DNA of 49,060 bases from Allobosea sp. 12-68-7. Lineage in GTDB: Bacteria; Pseudomonadota; Alphaproteobacteria; Rhizobiales; Beijerinckiaceae. Positions within the stretch are counted from its first letter, which is position 1; the number at the start of each line of letters is the position of its first letter. A program made the translations under genes and the position numbers. The notes below the pieces were generated by a model, which saw only the letters and a program-made list of their open reading frames with translations, was not told the DNA's origin and did not search any database. Shown here one piece after another: positions 34,880 to 42,834 of this stretch. Where the stretch lies: the NCBI GenBank assembly GCA_002279705.1, contig NCCO01000028.1, forward strand, positions 1 to 49,060, in the 5' to 3' direction.

Positions 34880-35773
34880 ATGAACCTGCGCCAAATCGAG
34901 CTGCTGAGAGCGGTCGTCCGCTGCGAGACGACGGTGCGCGCGGCGCATGAACTCGGCCTGTCGCAGCCCGCCGTCAGCAATGCGATCAAGCATCTCGAGA
35001 GCCAGATCGGCTTTCCGCTGTTCGAGCGCGTCAACAACCGGCTGTTCCCGACCGCCGAGGCGCGCGAGCTCTGCCTCGATTCCGATCCGATCTTCAGCAT
35101 GCACGCGGCCTTCGAGGCGAAGGTGCAGGATCTGAAGGAGAACCGCACCGGGCATATCCGCATCCTCGCGACGCCGCCTCTGGGCTACAGCGTGATCCCG
35201 ATCGCGCTGCGCAACTTTCTCGAGAAACGCCCCAACACGCGCGTCTCCTTCGACATCCGCCGCTTCGAGAACGTGGTCGAGAGCGTCGACAACGGGCTGG
35301 CCGAACTCGGCTTCGTGCTGGGGTTGAACGACTATCGCGGTGTCGAGAGCGAGTGCTTCTTCTCCGAGCGCATGGTCTGCGTGATGCGCCCCGATCATCC
35401 GCTGGCGGCGAGGGAGACGATCACGCCCGATGATCTGCGCTCCACCGCCTTCATCGCGCTGGAACGCGGCACGCGGATGGGGACGATCGTGCGCCAGGCC
35501 TTCGCGGAGGTCGGCGTGCCGTTCCGCTCCTCGGTCGAGGTCCGCTACTGCAACACCGCCTGCATCCTCGCCGAGACCGGCATCGGCGTGGCGGTGGTCG
35601 ATCCGCTCTCGCCGCTCTCCTCGCACAACCTCGCGGTCCGGCGCTTCGAGCCGGCCTCGCCGGTCTCGGCCTCCGTCGTGTCTTCGCGCAAGCGGCCGCT
35701 GTCGCGGGCCGCGCAGGCCTTCCTGCGGGAGGTGCGCGTCGTGGCGGGCGAGACGGTGCCGCGCCTCTCCTGA
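34880..35773 (+). CDS. LysR-family transcriptional regulator
   Basis: The 297-residue protein begins MNLRQIELLRAVVRCETTVR and has the LysR winged helix (1-60: AHELGLSQPAVSNAIKHLES, FERVNNRLFPT) and a two-lobed effector domain from about residue 90 (GHIRILATPPLGYSVIPIAL). It resembles the amino-acid/opine branch of LysR proteins, but the effector is unknown. GGAGG precedes the ATG. Its own promoter looks sigma-54 dependent, which is unusual for this family. It lies upstream of the ureohydrolase operon on the same strand, and a T-N11-A box sits in the gap, so it probably activates that operon. Confidence 0.9.
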   Translation: MNLRQIELLRAVVRCETTVRAAHELGLSQPAVSNAIKHLESQIGFPLFERVNNRLFPTAEARELCLDSDPIFSMHAAFEAKVQDLKENRTGHIRILATPPLGYSVIPIALRNFLEKRPNTRVSFDIRRFENVVESVDNGLAELGFVLGLNDYRGVESECFFSERMVCVMRPDHPLAARETITPDDLRSTAFIALERGTRMGTIVRQAFAEVGVPFRSSVEVRYCNTACILAETGIGVAVVDPLSPLSSHNLAVRRFEPASPVSASVVSSRKRPLSRAAQAFLREVRVVAGETVPRLS

Positions 35774-35783
35774 CGGGCTGAGT

Positions 35784-35798
35784 ATTCGCCGGACGAAT
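35784..35798 (+). promoter_or_regulatory. Candidate LysR-type binding box
   Basis: ATTCG-CCGGA-CGAAT is a perfect interrupted palindrome that fits the T-N11-A rule of LysR regulators (T35785, A35797). It is 11 bp past the lysR stop and about 130 bp before the ureohydrolase start. Confidence 0.5.
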
Positions 35799-35900
35799 GC
35801 CACCCGCGGATTCCTGATAAGCGCCTCCATTGCCTGTGCTCCCCCCCTCCAGCAGTGTCGGCGCGAGGTCGGCGCCCCCTCTCTCGGCGAGGGTGGAGAA

Positions 35901-35915
35901 CCGGCTAACAGCCGG
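35901..35915 (+). repeat. Leader hairpin before the ureohydrolase gene
   Basis: CCGGCT-AAC-AGCCGG folds into a 6-bp stem with a 3-base loop, directly before the ribosome site GAGG (35917-35920). It could modulate translation. Confidence 0.4.
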
Positions 35916-35928
35916 CGAGGATGGCTCC

Positions 35929-36888
35929 ATGTCGTTGACGACCGCCCCCAAGACGGGCCACGCGACCTTTCTGTATTCCGAACTGGCGACCGATCTCGAC
36001 CATCTCCAGGCCGACATCGCCTTTCTCGGCATCCCCTATGGCGATGCCTACAGCTTCGCCGAGATCGTCAACGACCAGACCAACATGCCCGCCGCGATGC
36101 GTCGCGCCACGGACCGGATCGTCCGCTCGATCGAGCGCTACGATTTCGATCTCGGCGGGCCGCTCTATGACGGCCGGCCGATCCGCACCGTCGATTGCGG
36201 CGACATCATCGGCGATTTCCGCGACCTCACCGCCCATTACGTCAAGGCCGAAGCCGCGATCCGCAAGATCCGGGCGGCGGGCGCGATGCCGATCGTGCTC
36301 GGCGGCGACCATGGCGTGCCGATCCCGGTCCTGCGCGCGCTCGACGGCGACGGGCCGATCACGCTGATCCAGATCGACCAGCATCTCGACTGGCGCCAGG
36401 AGGTCAACGGCGTCGCGACCGGCTATTCCAGCCCGATCCGGCGCGCCTCCGAGATGGCGCATGTCGGCGAGATCTTCCAGATCGGCCTGCACGGCACCGG
36501 CAGCGCCCGGATCGAGGAGGTCGAGGCGGCGCGGGCCTATGGCGCCCAGCTGGTGACCTCCTACGACGTCCATGAGCGCGGCATGCAGGCCGTGCTCGAC
36601 CAGATTCCGGCGGGCGGACGCTACTACCTGACGATCGATCTCGACGGCATCGATCCCGCCATCGCGCCCGGTGTCGCCGGTCCCTGCCCGGGCGGGCTGA
36701 CCTTCCCGCAGGTGCGGACCCTGATCCACGGCCTCGTCAGCAAGGGCCGCGTCGTCGGCATGGACGTGGTCGAGATCACCCCGCGCAGCGACGTCAACCA
36801 GATCACCTGCATCACGGCGGGGCGCTTCGTCGTCAACATGATCGGTGCGGCCGTCCGGGCGGGCTATTTCGACAAGGCCACCTCGTGA
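35929..36888 (+). CDS. Agmatinase/guanidinobutyrase-family ureohydrolase
   Basis: The 319-residue protein belongs to the binuclear metal ureohydrolases, which release urea from guanidino compounds. It shows GGDHGVP (His128), IDQHLD (Asp150, His152, Asp154) in place of the usual DAHxD, and TIDLDGIDPAIAPG (Asp237, Asp239), so all six metal ligands are present. The Ala-to-Gln change next to the metal site and the loop after it (WRQEVNGVATGYS) suggest a non-classical substrate. The ATG at 35,929 has GAGG at good spacing; an upstream in-frame ATG does not. It overlaps the following amidase gene by 4 bp (GTGA). Confidence 0.9.
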   Translation: MSLTTAPKTGHATFLYSELATDLDHLQADIAFLGIPYGDAYSFAEIVNDQTNMPAAMRRATDRIVRSIERYDFDLGGPLYDGRPIRTVDCGDIIGDFRDLTAHYVKAEAAIRKIRAAGAMPIVLGGDHGVPIPVLRALDGDGPITLIQIDQHLDWRQEVNGVATGYSSPIRRASEMAHVGEIFQIGLHGTGSARIEEVEAARAYGAQLVTSYDVHERGMQAVLDQIPAGGRYYLTIDLDGIDPAIAPGVAGPCPGGLTFPQVRTLIHGLVSKGRVVGMDVVEITPRSDVNQITCITAGRFVVNMIGAAVRAGYFDKATS

Positions 36889-38165
36889 TCGCCCCGGAGC
36901 GGTTGGCGGCGGCGGTCGCGAGCCAACGCGGCCTGGCCGAGCGGCTGTTCGCCACGCTGGCCGAGGGCAGCCAGGGCAACCCCGGCATCATGCGCGACAC
37001 CTATGGCGCGGGCGAGGATTTCGGCCATCGCGTCTTCGCGGAGGCGGCCGCCGCGGCCGGCCTCACCATCATCACCGACGCCTCGCTGAACACCTATGCG
37101 ACCTGGCGCGGCAGCGATCCGGCCGCACCGGCGATCCTGATGGGCTCGCATCTCGACAGCGTCCCCCATGGCGGCAATTTCGACGGCGCGGCCGGCGTGA
37201 TCGCGGGTCTCGTCACCCTCGCGGCGCTACGCGAGCTCGGCGTGGCGCCGCGTTGCGACCTGACGGTGATGGGCGTCCGGGCCGAGGAGAGCGTCTGGTT
37301 CCAGGTCTCCTATATCGGCAGCCGCGGGGCGCTAGGGACCCTGCCCGAGGGCGCGCTGGAGGCCCGGCGGATCGACACCGGCCGCGCCCTCGCCGACCAT
37401 ATCCGCGATTGCGGCGGCGATCCCGAGGCGCTGCGGCGCGGCGAACGGAGCCTGGATCCTGCGCGCATCAGGGCCTTCCTGGAGGTTCATATCGAGCAGG
37501 CGCCGAGCCTGGTCGAGGCCGGTTTCCCGATCGCCGTCTGCACCGGCATCCCCGGGAATTTCCGCTATCCGGGGGCACGTATCCTCGGCCGCTACGACCA
37601 TGTCGGCACGCCTCGGCGCTTCCGCCGCGACGCCGCCATGGCCGGCATGGCGCTGGCCGCCGAACTGGACGCGATCTGGGCCGAGCACGAGGCGCGCGGC
37701 GAAGGCATGGCCGTGACCTTCGGGCGCTTCCACACCGATGCCGACAAGCACGGCATGACCACCGTGCCGGGCGAGTTCCGTTTCAGCCTCGACGTTCGCG
37801 CCTATGACGAGGCGGTGCTCGCCGGCGTCGAGGCGCGGATGCACGCCGCAATCGCGCGGATCGAGGCCGAGCGCAGCGTCGTGTTCGAACTCGGTGCGCG
37901 CGCCTCGGCTGCGGTCGGGCCAGTCGATCCCGGCATCAGGACGGCCCTGACGCAGGTGGCGGAGCGGCTCGGCATCCCCGCCATGCCGCTGGGCAGCCCG
38001 GCCTCGCATGATTCCGCCGCGTTTGCGGCCGCGGGCGTGCCCGTGGCGATGCTGTTCGTGCGCAACGAGCATGGCAGCCACAACCCGCGCGAGGCGATGG
38101 CGATCGACGACTTCATGGCGGCCGCCACCGTGCTCGCGCAATGGGTCGCCGACAACGCCGGCTGA
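36885..38165 (+). CDS. M20-family amidase (allantoate amidohydrolase / N-carbamoyl-amino-acid hydrolase type)
   Basis: The 426-residue protein starts with GTG, overlapping the ureohydrolase stop. It has the di-zinc ligands in GSHLDSVPHGG (His89, Asp91), NFDGAAGV (Asp100), RAEES (Glu134-Glu135), LEVHIEQAPSLVEAG and HGSHNPRE, and the dimerisation-domain motif YDHVGTPRRFRRDAA. Members hydrolyse ureido or carbamoyl groups (AllC, HyuC, UAH). Coupling with a ureohydrolase suggests consecutive removal of guanidino and ureido nitrogen, though the order and substrates are inference. Confidence 0.9.
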   Translation: MIAPERLAAAVASQRGLAERLFATLAEGSQGNPGIMRDTYGAGEDFGHRVFAEAAAAAGLTIITDASLNTYATWRGSDPAAPAILMGSHLDSVPHGGNFDGAAGVIAGLVTLAALRELGVAPRCDLTVMGVRAEESVWFQVSYIGSRGALGTLPEGALEARRIDTGRALADHIRDCGGDPEALRRGERSLDPARIRAFLEVHIEQAPSLVEAGFPIAVCTGIPGNFRYPGARILGRYDHVGTPRRFRRDAAMAGMALAAELDAIWAEHEARGEGMAVTFGRFHTDADKHGMTTVPGEFRFSLDVRAYDEAVLAGVEARMHAAIARIEAERSVVFELGARASAAVGPVDPGIRTALTQVAERLGIPAMPLGSPASHDSAAFAAAGVPVAMLFVRNEHGSHNPREAMAIDDFMAAATVLAQWVADNAG

Positions 38166-38297
38166 AGGGCGTCGAGGATCCTAAAGGCGGGCTATAAGCG
38201 CGGCGAATAATGCGGGCCGGTTTTTAATTCGATCCCGGCGCCGGTTCCGGCCTAGCCTCTGCGATGTGCCGGGATGCTGTTCGGAAACCGCCGCCGC

Positions 38298-38313
38298 GGG
38301 CTCCGTTCTTGCA
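38298..38313 (+). promoter_or_regulatory. Weak candidate sigma-54 promoter of the RidA operon
   Basis: GGGCTC and TTGCA have correct GG-N10-GC spacing; the -12 part is a full match and the -24 part only partial. The start would be near 38,324, about 50 nt before the RidA fusion start. Confidence 0.35.
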
Positions 38314-38317
38314 TCGC

Positions 38318-38339
38318 CGGCACGGCCTGAGACGTGCCG
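38318..38339. repeat. Inverted repeat upstream of the RidA fusion gene
   Basis: CGGCACG (38318-38324) and CGTGCCG (38333-38339) are perfect complements with 8 bases between. It overlaps the start site predicted from the weak sigma-54 element and may be an operator. Confidence 0.4.
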
Positions 38340-38374
38340 ATGCCGCGAGGCGGGGCGCGAGCCGCGGAGACCCC

Positions 38375-39610
38375 ATGCAACGCCACGCCATCGCTCCAGC
38401 CGCCCTCCCCGGCCTCGCTGGCACGCCCATCGCCGGGGCGGTGCGCGCCGGCGAACGCGTCTTCCTCAGCGGCGCGAGCGCCCTCAACCCCGATGGCAGC
38501 ATCACCGGCATCGGCGACCCGACAGCCCAGACCCATGCTGCGCTCGACCGGCTCGAGGCGGCGCTGAAGGAGGCCGGCGGCTCGCTCGCCAGCCTGACCA
38601 AGCTCACCACCTGCATCGTCGACCGCGGCTACCGTGCCGAGGTCTATGCCGTGATCGCACAGCGGCTCCCCGAGGTCCGCGCGGTCAGCACCGGGCTGGT
38701 CGTCGCCGGGCTGGCGCTGCCGGAGCTGATCGTCCAGATCGACGCGGAGGCCGCGATCCCGTCCTCGCCGCCGCGACATACGAGGCCCTACACCTTCGAG
38801 AGCTGGCACGGCCAGGGCTTCCCCTGGCAGGGGGCGATGGTGCTCGCCACCGACGAGGAGTTCTTCCTGCGCGGCCAGACCGGCGCGGGGCTCGACCATA
38901 GCGGCGTCACCGCCAAGGGCCGCGGCGTTGCGGACTCGGCCGCCCAGGCCGACCTCGCCATGGCGAATCTCAGGACGCTGCTCGACGAGGCCGGCGCCTG
39001 CGTCGAGGACATCTGCAAGATCACGGTCTACATCTGCGACCGCGCCTATCGCGCCGGCGTCTACCCGATGATCGGCAAGCATCTGGCCGGGGTCCGGCCG
39101 GTCTCGACCGGCATCGTCACCACCAGCTTCGCCCGGCCCGACATCCTGTTCGAGATCGACGTCACGCTCGTCCGCAAGCAGGGCGGCAAGCCGCATGAGC
39201 GGCTGCGGACCTATCACTCGAGCGCGGCGCGTTACGGCACCGAGCAGCAGCCGCTCGACTGCGAGTTCTGCATGGCGGTGGTGTCGGGCGACCGTGTCAC
39301 GCTCCGCGGCCAGACCGGGATGGGGCTCGACGAGGTGCTCTACGGGGCCGGCGACGCGAAGGCGCAGGCGCAGGTCGCGATGGACAATGTCGCCACGCTG
39401 CTGGCCGAGGCCGGAGCCGGGCTCGACGACGTCGCCAAGGCGACCGTCTACGTCACCGACCGGGCCTTCCTCGCGGACGTCAACGCGGTCGTCCGCGAGC
39501 GTCTGGGCGACAATGCGAGCGCCTTCACCAGCGTCATCATCAAGGGGCTCGCCAGCCCCGAGCTGCTGATGGAGGTCGATATCGTGGCCATCCGGAAGGG
39601 CGCGCGATGA
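38375..39610 (+). CDS. Triple RidA/YjgF-domain fusion protein
   Basis: RidA proteins are normally 130-residue homotrimers that hydrolyse reactive enamine/imine intermediates. This 411-residue protein holds three RidA domains in tandem: about 1-130, 140-268 and 283-409. Each repeats the pattern of a beta strand (VFLSGASALNPDGS, FFLRGQTGAGLD, VTLRGQTGMGLDE), a helix (LDRLEAALKEAG, NLRTLLDEAG, NVATLLAEAG) and an acidic last strand. It could fold as a single-chain trimer. The Arg that binds the substrate carboxylate in classical RidA appears to be Ser105, Ser244 and a Phe/Thr near 384, so deaminase activity is doubtful. GGAG precedes the ATG; the stop overlaps DUF1028 by 4 bp. Confidence 0.88.
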   Translation: MQRHAIAPAALPGLAGTPIAGAVRAGERVFLSGASALNPDGSITGIGDPTAQTHAALDRLEAALKEAGGSLASLTKLTTCIVDRGYRAEVYAVIAQRLPEVRAVSTGLVVAGLALPELIVQIDAEAAIPSSPPRHTRPYTFESWHGQGFPWQGAMVLATDEEFFLRGQTGAGLDHSGVTAKGRGVADSAAQADLAMANLRTLLDEAGACVEDICKITVYICDRAYRAGVYPMIGKHLAGVRPVSTGIVTTSFARPDILFEIDVTLVRKQGGKPHERLRTYHSSAARYGTEQQPLDCEFCMAVVSGDRVTLRGQTGMGLDEVLYGAGDAKAQAQVAMDNVATLLAEAGAGLDDVAKATVYVTDRAFLADVNAVVRERLGDNASAFTSVIIKGLASPELLMEVDIVAIRKGAR

Positions 39611-40275
39611 CCTTCTCGCTTGCTGGTCGCTGTGCCCGCACGGGCATGCTCGGGGCCGTGGTCACCACCTCCTCCATCGCGGTGGGCTCGCGCTGCCAGC
39701 ATGCCGCGGCCGGCGTGGGCGCGGCGCTGACGCAGCACATGACCGACCCGCGGCTCGGCCCGCTGATGCTGGACCTGCTCCGGCGCGGCTACTCCGCACA
39801 GCAGGCGGTCGATGCCGCGGCGGCCGCCACGCCGCGCAGCGACTGGCGCCAGCTCGCCGTCATCGACAGCGCGGGGCGCACCGCGAGCTTCAGCGGTGGC
39901 AACGTCCAGCCCGAGCTCGCCGAAGTCCATGGCCGCGACTGCGTGGCGCTCGGCAATATCGTGCGCTCCAAGGAGGTGCCGGCCGCCATGGTCAGCGCCT
40001 TCGAGGCCGATCCGGCGGCGCCGCTCGCCGCCCGGCTGATCGCGGCGTTGAAAGCCGGCGACGAGGCCGGCGGCGAGTTCAAGCCACTGGTGTCGACCGC
40101 GCTGATCGTCGCGCATGAGCAGGCCTTTGCCTATGTCGACCTGCGCGTCGACGGCGATGCAGACCCGATCGCGACGCTCGCGCGCCTCTGGCGCGACTAC
40201 GAGCCGGTCGCCGATCTCTACGTGACGCGGGCGGTCGATCCGGACACCGCCATCGCGAACCGGCCGATGAGCTGA
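39607..40275 (+). CDS. DUF1028-family protein
   Basis: The 222-residue protein starts MTFSLAGRCARTGMLGAVVT and contains IAVGSRCQHAAAGVGAALTQ and FSGGNVQPELAEVHG, matching DUF1028 proteins, which are thought to have an Ntn-hydrolase-like fold. Family members often sit beside amino-acid or ureide catabolic genes. Function is not established. It overlaps the RidA fusion stop by 4 bp, and the dipeptide-type binding-protein gene starts 23 bp later, so all are likely one operon. Confidence 0.8.
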   Translation: MTFSLAGRCARTGMLGAVVTTSSIAVGSRCQHAAAGVGAALTQHMTDPRLGPLMLDLLRRGYSAQQAVDAAAAATPRSDWRQLAVIDSAGRTASFSGGNVQPELAEVHGRDCVALGNIVRSKEVPAAMVSAFEADPAAPLAARLIAALKAGDEAGGEFKPLVSTALIVAHEQAFAYVDLRVDGDADPIATLARLWRDYEPVADLYVTRAVDPDTAIANRPMS

Positions 40276-40298
40276 CCAACGACAACGAGGGGATCACC

Positions 40299-41801
40299 AT
40301 GCGACGACATCTTGCGACACTGGCCGTCACGATCGGCCTTTCGACGGCGCTGACGGCGCTGCCCGCCGCCGCTCAGGGCACCGTGCGCGTCGCGCTCGGG
40401 ACGACGCTGAGCCAGCTCGACCCGGCCAAGACGACGATCGGCGACGAGTACGTCTACGTCCATCTGCTGTTCAACGGGCTGTCGCGTATCGACGCCGACA
40501 TGACGGTGAAGCCGGATCTCGCCGAGAGCTGGACGGCCTCCGCCGACCTGAAGACCTGGACCTTCAAGCTGCGCCAGGGCGTCAAGTTCCACCATGGCCG
40601 GGTGATGGACGCCGAGGATGTCGTCGCCACGATGAAGCGGATCCTCGACCCGGCGACCGGCTCGCGCGCCCGCACCAGCCTGTCGATGGTCGAGGGCGTC
40701 TCGGCGAGCGACCCGACGACGGTCGAGTTCAAACTCAACATCTCCTATGCCGGCTTCGCCGACATCTTCGCCGACCGGCAACTGCGCATCGTCGCCAAGG
40801 ACAAGCTCGCCGAGCTCTCAACCCAGCCGATCGGCACCGGCCCGTTCATGTTCAAGTCCTGGTCGCCCGGCGACCGGCTCGAGTTGGTCAAGAACCCCGA
40901 CTATTTCGAGAAGGGCCTGCCGAAGCTCGACGGCGCGACGCTGCGCATCATTCCGGAATCCGCGGCCCGCATGGCGGCGCTGGAGTCGGGTGCGATCGAT
41001 ATCGTCTGGAGCATGCCCTATGAGGCGGTCGACAAGCTCAAGACCAGCGCGACCGCACGAGCCGACAGCGTCTCGACGCCGACCTGGGACGGCGTCATCC
41101 TCAACAACGACCGCCCGCCCTTCAACGACGTGCGCGTCCGCAAGGCGCTGGCGCTGACGATCGACAAGGCGGCCATCGTCGAACTGGCGCTGTTCGGCCA
41201 GGGCGAGCCGACCTTCAGCCCGATCCCGCCCAGCCACCCCTATTTCAACAAGGCACTCAAGGTCGGCGCCCCCGACATCGCCCAGGCCAAGAAGCTCCTG
41301 GCCGAAGCGGGCTTCCCCAACGGTTTCGACGTGCCGATGCAGGTTCCCCAGGAGCGCGAGCAGCGCGTGCGCGTCGGCGTGGCCGTGCGCGACATGGCCC
41401 GGGCCGCGGGTATCCGCATCAATGTGGAGCGGGTGCCCTTCGCCTCCTATACCGCCAATGTCGCGGGCAAGGCGCAGATCTATGTCGACGGCTATTTCGC
41501 CCGGCCGACGATCGATACGGCGATCTATCCGTTCTACCATTCGAGCGGAAGCTGGAACAAGCAGCTCTGGATCTACAAGGACGCCCGTGTCGACCAGTTG
41601 CTCGACGATGCCCGCAAGACCAATGACGAGGCGGCGCGCAAGGCGATCTTCGAGAAGTTCCAGGCGATCGCCGAGGAGACCGTGCCCGGCATCATCGCCT
41701 ATTCGGCGGCGCATGTGAACGGCGTCAGCAAGAAGGTCGAGGGCTTCAAGTCGACCCCGATGCAGTGGCTTGAACTGAAGAGCGTCTCGATCAAGCCCTG
41801 A
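40299..41801 (+). CDS. Dipeptide/oligopeptide-type ABC binding protein (family 5)
   Basis: The 500-residue protein has a Sec signal peptide, MRRHLATLAVTIGLSTALTA ending PAAAQG. The mature part has the family-5 features PDLAESWTASADLKTWTFKL, RQGVKFHHG, PIGTGPFMFKSWSPGDRLEL and NNDRPPFNDVRVRKALALTI. These proteins bind peptides, but also opines, nickel or sugars. GAGGGG precedes the ATG. A strong hairpin (41,811) separates it from the permease genes, probably giving more binding protein than channel. Confidence 0.92.
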   Translation: MRRHLATLAVTIGLSTALTALPAAAQGTVRVALGTTLSQLDPAKTTIGDEYVYVHLLFNGLSRIDADMTVKPDLAESWTASADLKTWTFKLRQGVKFHHGRVMDAEDVVATMKRILDPATGSRARTSLSMVEGVSASDPTTVEFKLNISYAGFADIFADRQLRIVAKDKLAELSTQPIGTGPFMFKSWSPGDRLELVKNPDYFEKGLPKLDGATLRIIPESAARMAALESGAIDIVWSMPYEAVDKLKTSATARADSVSTPTWDGVILNNDRPPFNDVRVRKALALTIDKAAIVELALFGQGEPTFSPIPPSHPYFNKALKVGAPDIAQAKKLLAEAGFPNGFDVPMQVPQEREQRVRVGVAVRDMARAAGIRINVERVPFASYTANVAGKAQIYVDGYFARPTIDTAIYPFYHSSGSWNKQLWIYKDARVDQLLDDARKTNDEAARKAIFEKFQAIAEETVPGIIAYSAAHVNGVSKKVEGFKSTPMQWLELKSVSIKP

Positions 41802-41810
41802 TCCAAGCCT

Positions 41811-41851
41811 CTGCGCCCGCCCTCCCCGCGCTGCGGCGCGGGCGGGCGCAG
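41811..41851 (+). repeat. Strong intra-operon hairpin between binding protein and permease genes
   Basis: CTGCGCCCGCCC (41811-41822) and GGGCGGGCGCAG (41840-41851) are perfect 12-base complements. It begins 9 bp after the binding-protein stop. Without a T-tract it probably acts as an mRNA stabiliser or partial attenuator. Confidence 0.7.
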
Positions 41852-41877
41852 CCCCGGCGCGCTGGAACCCGTTCCCG

Positions 41878-42834
41878 ATGGCAGCCTACATCACCCGACG
41901 CCTGGCCCTTGTGGTCCTCGTCCTCGTGGCGGTGTCGATGCTCGTCTTCGGCGTCACCACGCTGCTGCCGGCCAATGTCGCCTATCTGATCCTGGGCGCC
42001 TTCGCGACGCCCGAGCAGGTCCGCGCGCTCGAACTCAAGCTCGGCCTGACCGACCCGGTCTGGCAGCAATATCTGCGCTGGGCGGGCGGCTTCGTCACCG
42101 GTGATCTCGGCGTCTCGACGCTGATGAACCGGCCGGTCGGGCCGATGCTGCTGGAAGCGCTGCAGCGCTCGCTGATGCTGACGGGCCTCTCCTTCGTGCT
42201 GATCGCCGTCATCGGCGTCGGGCTCGGCATCGTCGCGGCGCTGCGCCATGGCAGGCCGCTCGACCACGGCGTCTCGGTCGCGACCTATCTCGGCATCGCC
42301 GTGCCCGAGTTTTTCTGGGCGATCGTCGTCATCATCGTCTTCGCCGCCTGGCTCGGCTGGCTGCCGGCCTCGGGCTACGAGCCGCTCTCGGCCGGCGTCT
42401 GGGAATGGGCCAAGCACCTGATCGCGCCCACCATGACGCTGGTCTTCGGCCATCTCGCCCATGTCTCGCGCCTGACGCGGTCGAGCATGATCGAGGTGAT
42501 GCAGAGCCCCTACATCACCGCCGCCCGCGCCAAGGGCCTGCCCGAGCGGGTGATCGTGCTCCGCCATGCGCTGCGCAACGCCCTCCTGCCGACGATCACG
42601 GTGCTGGCGCTGGATTTCGGCCGGTTGATGGGCGGCATCGTGGTGATCGAGACCGTCTTCGCCTATCCCGGCCTCGGCCGCCTCGTCGTCTTCTCGATCC
42701 AGAACCGCGATCTGCCGACGCTGCAGGCCGCGATCCTGGTGGTCGCCGCGATCTACGCGCTCGCCAACCTCTTGGCCGACCTGCTCTATGCCCGTCTCAA
42801 CCCAAAAATCCGGTTCGGCCGCCATGTCGCCTGA
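41878..42834 (+). CDS. Dipeptide-type ABC permease (DppB-like)
   Basis: The 318-residue permease starts MAAYITRRLALVVLVLVAVS, with the typical DppB N-terminal helix and VSMLVFGVTTLLPANVAY. Six helices are predicted; the EAA-type loop is near YITAARAKGLPERVIVLRHA, and the family ending is DLLYARLNPKIRFG. It starts 27 bp after the hairpin and overlaps the next gene by 11 bp. Confidence 0.94.
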   Translation: MAAYITRRLALVVLVLVAVSMLVFGVTTLLPANVAYLILGAFATPEQVRALELKLGLTDPVWQQYLRWAGGFVTGDLGVSTLMNRPVGPMLLEALQRSLMLTGLSFVLIAVIGVGLGIVAALRHGRPLDHGVSVATYLGIAVPEFFWAIVVIIVFAAWLGWLPASGYEPLSAGVWEWAKHLIAPTMTLVFGHLAHVSRLTRSSMIEVMQSPYITAARAKGLPERVIVLRHALRNALLPTITVLALDFGRLMGGIVVIETVFAYPGLGRLVVFSIQNRDLPTLQAAILVVAAIYALANLLADLLYARLNPKIRFGRHVA

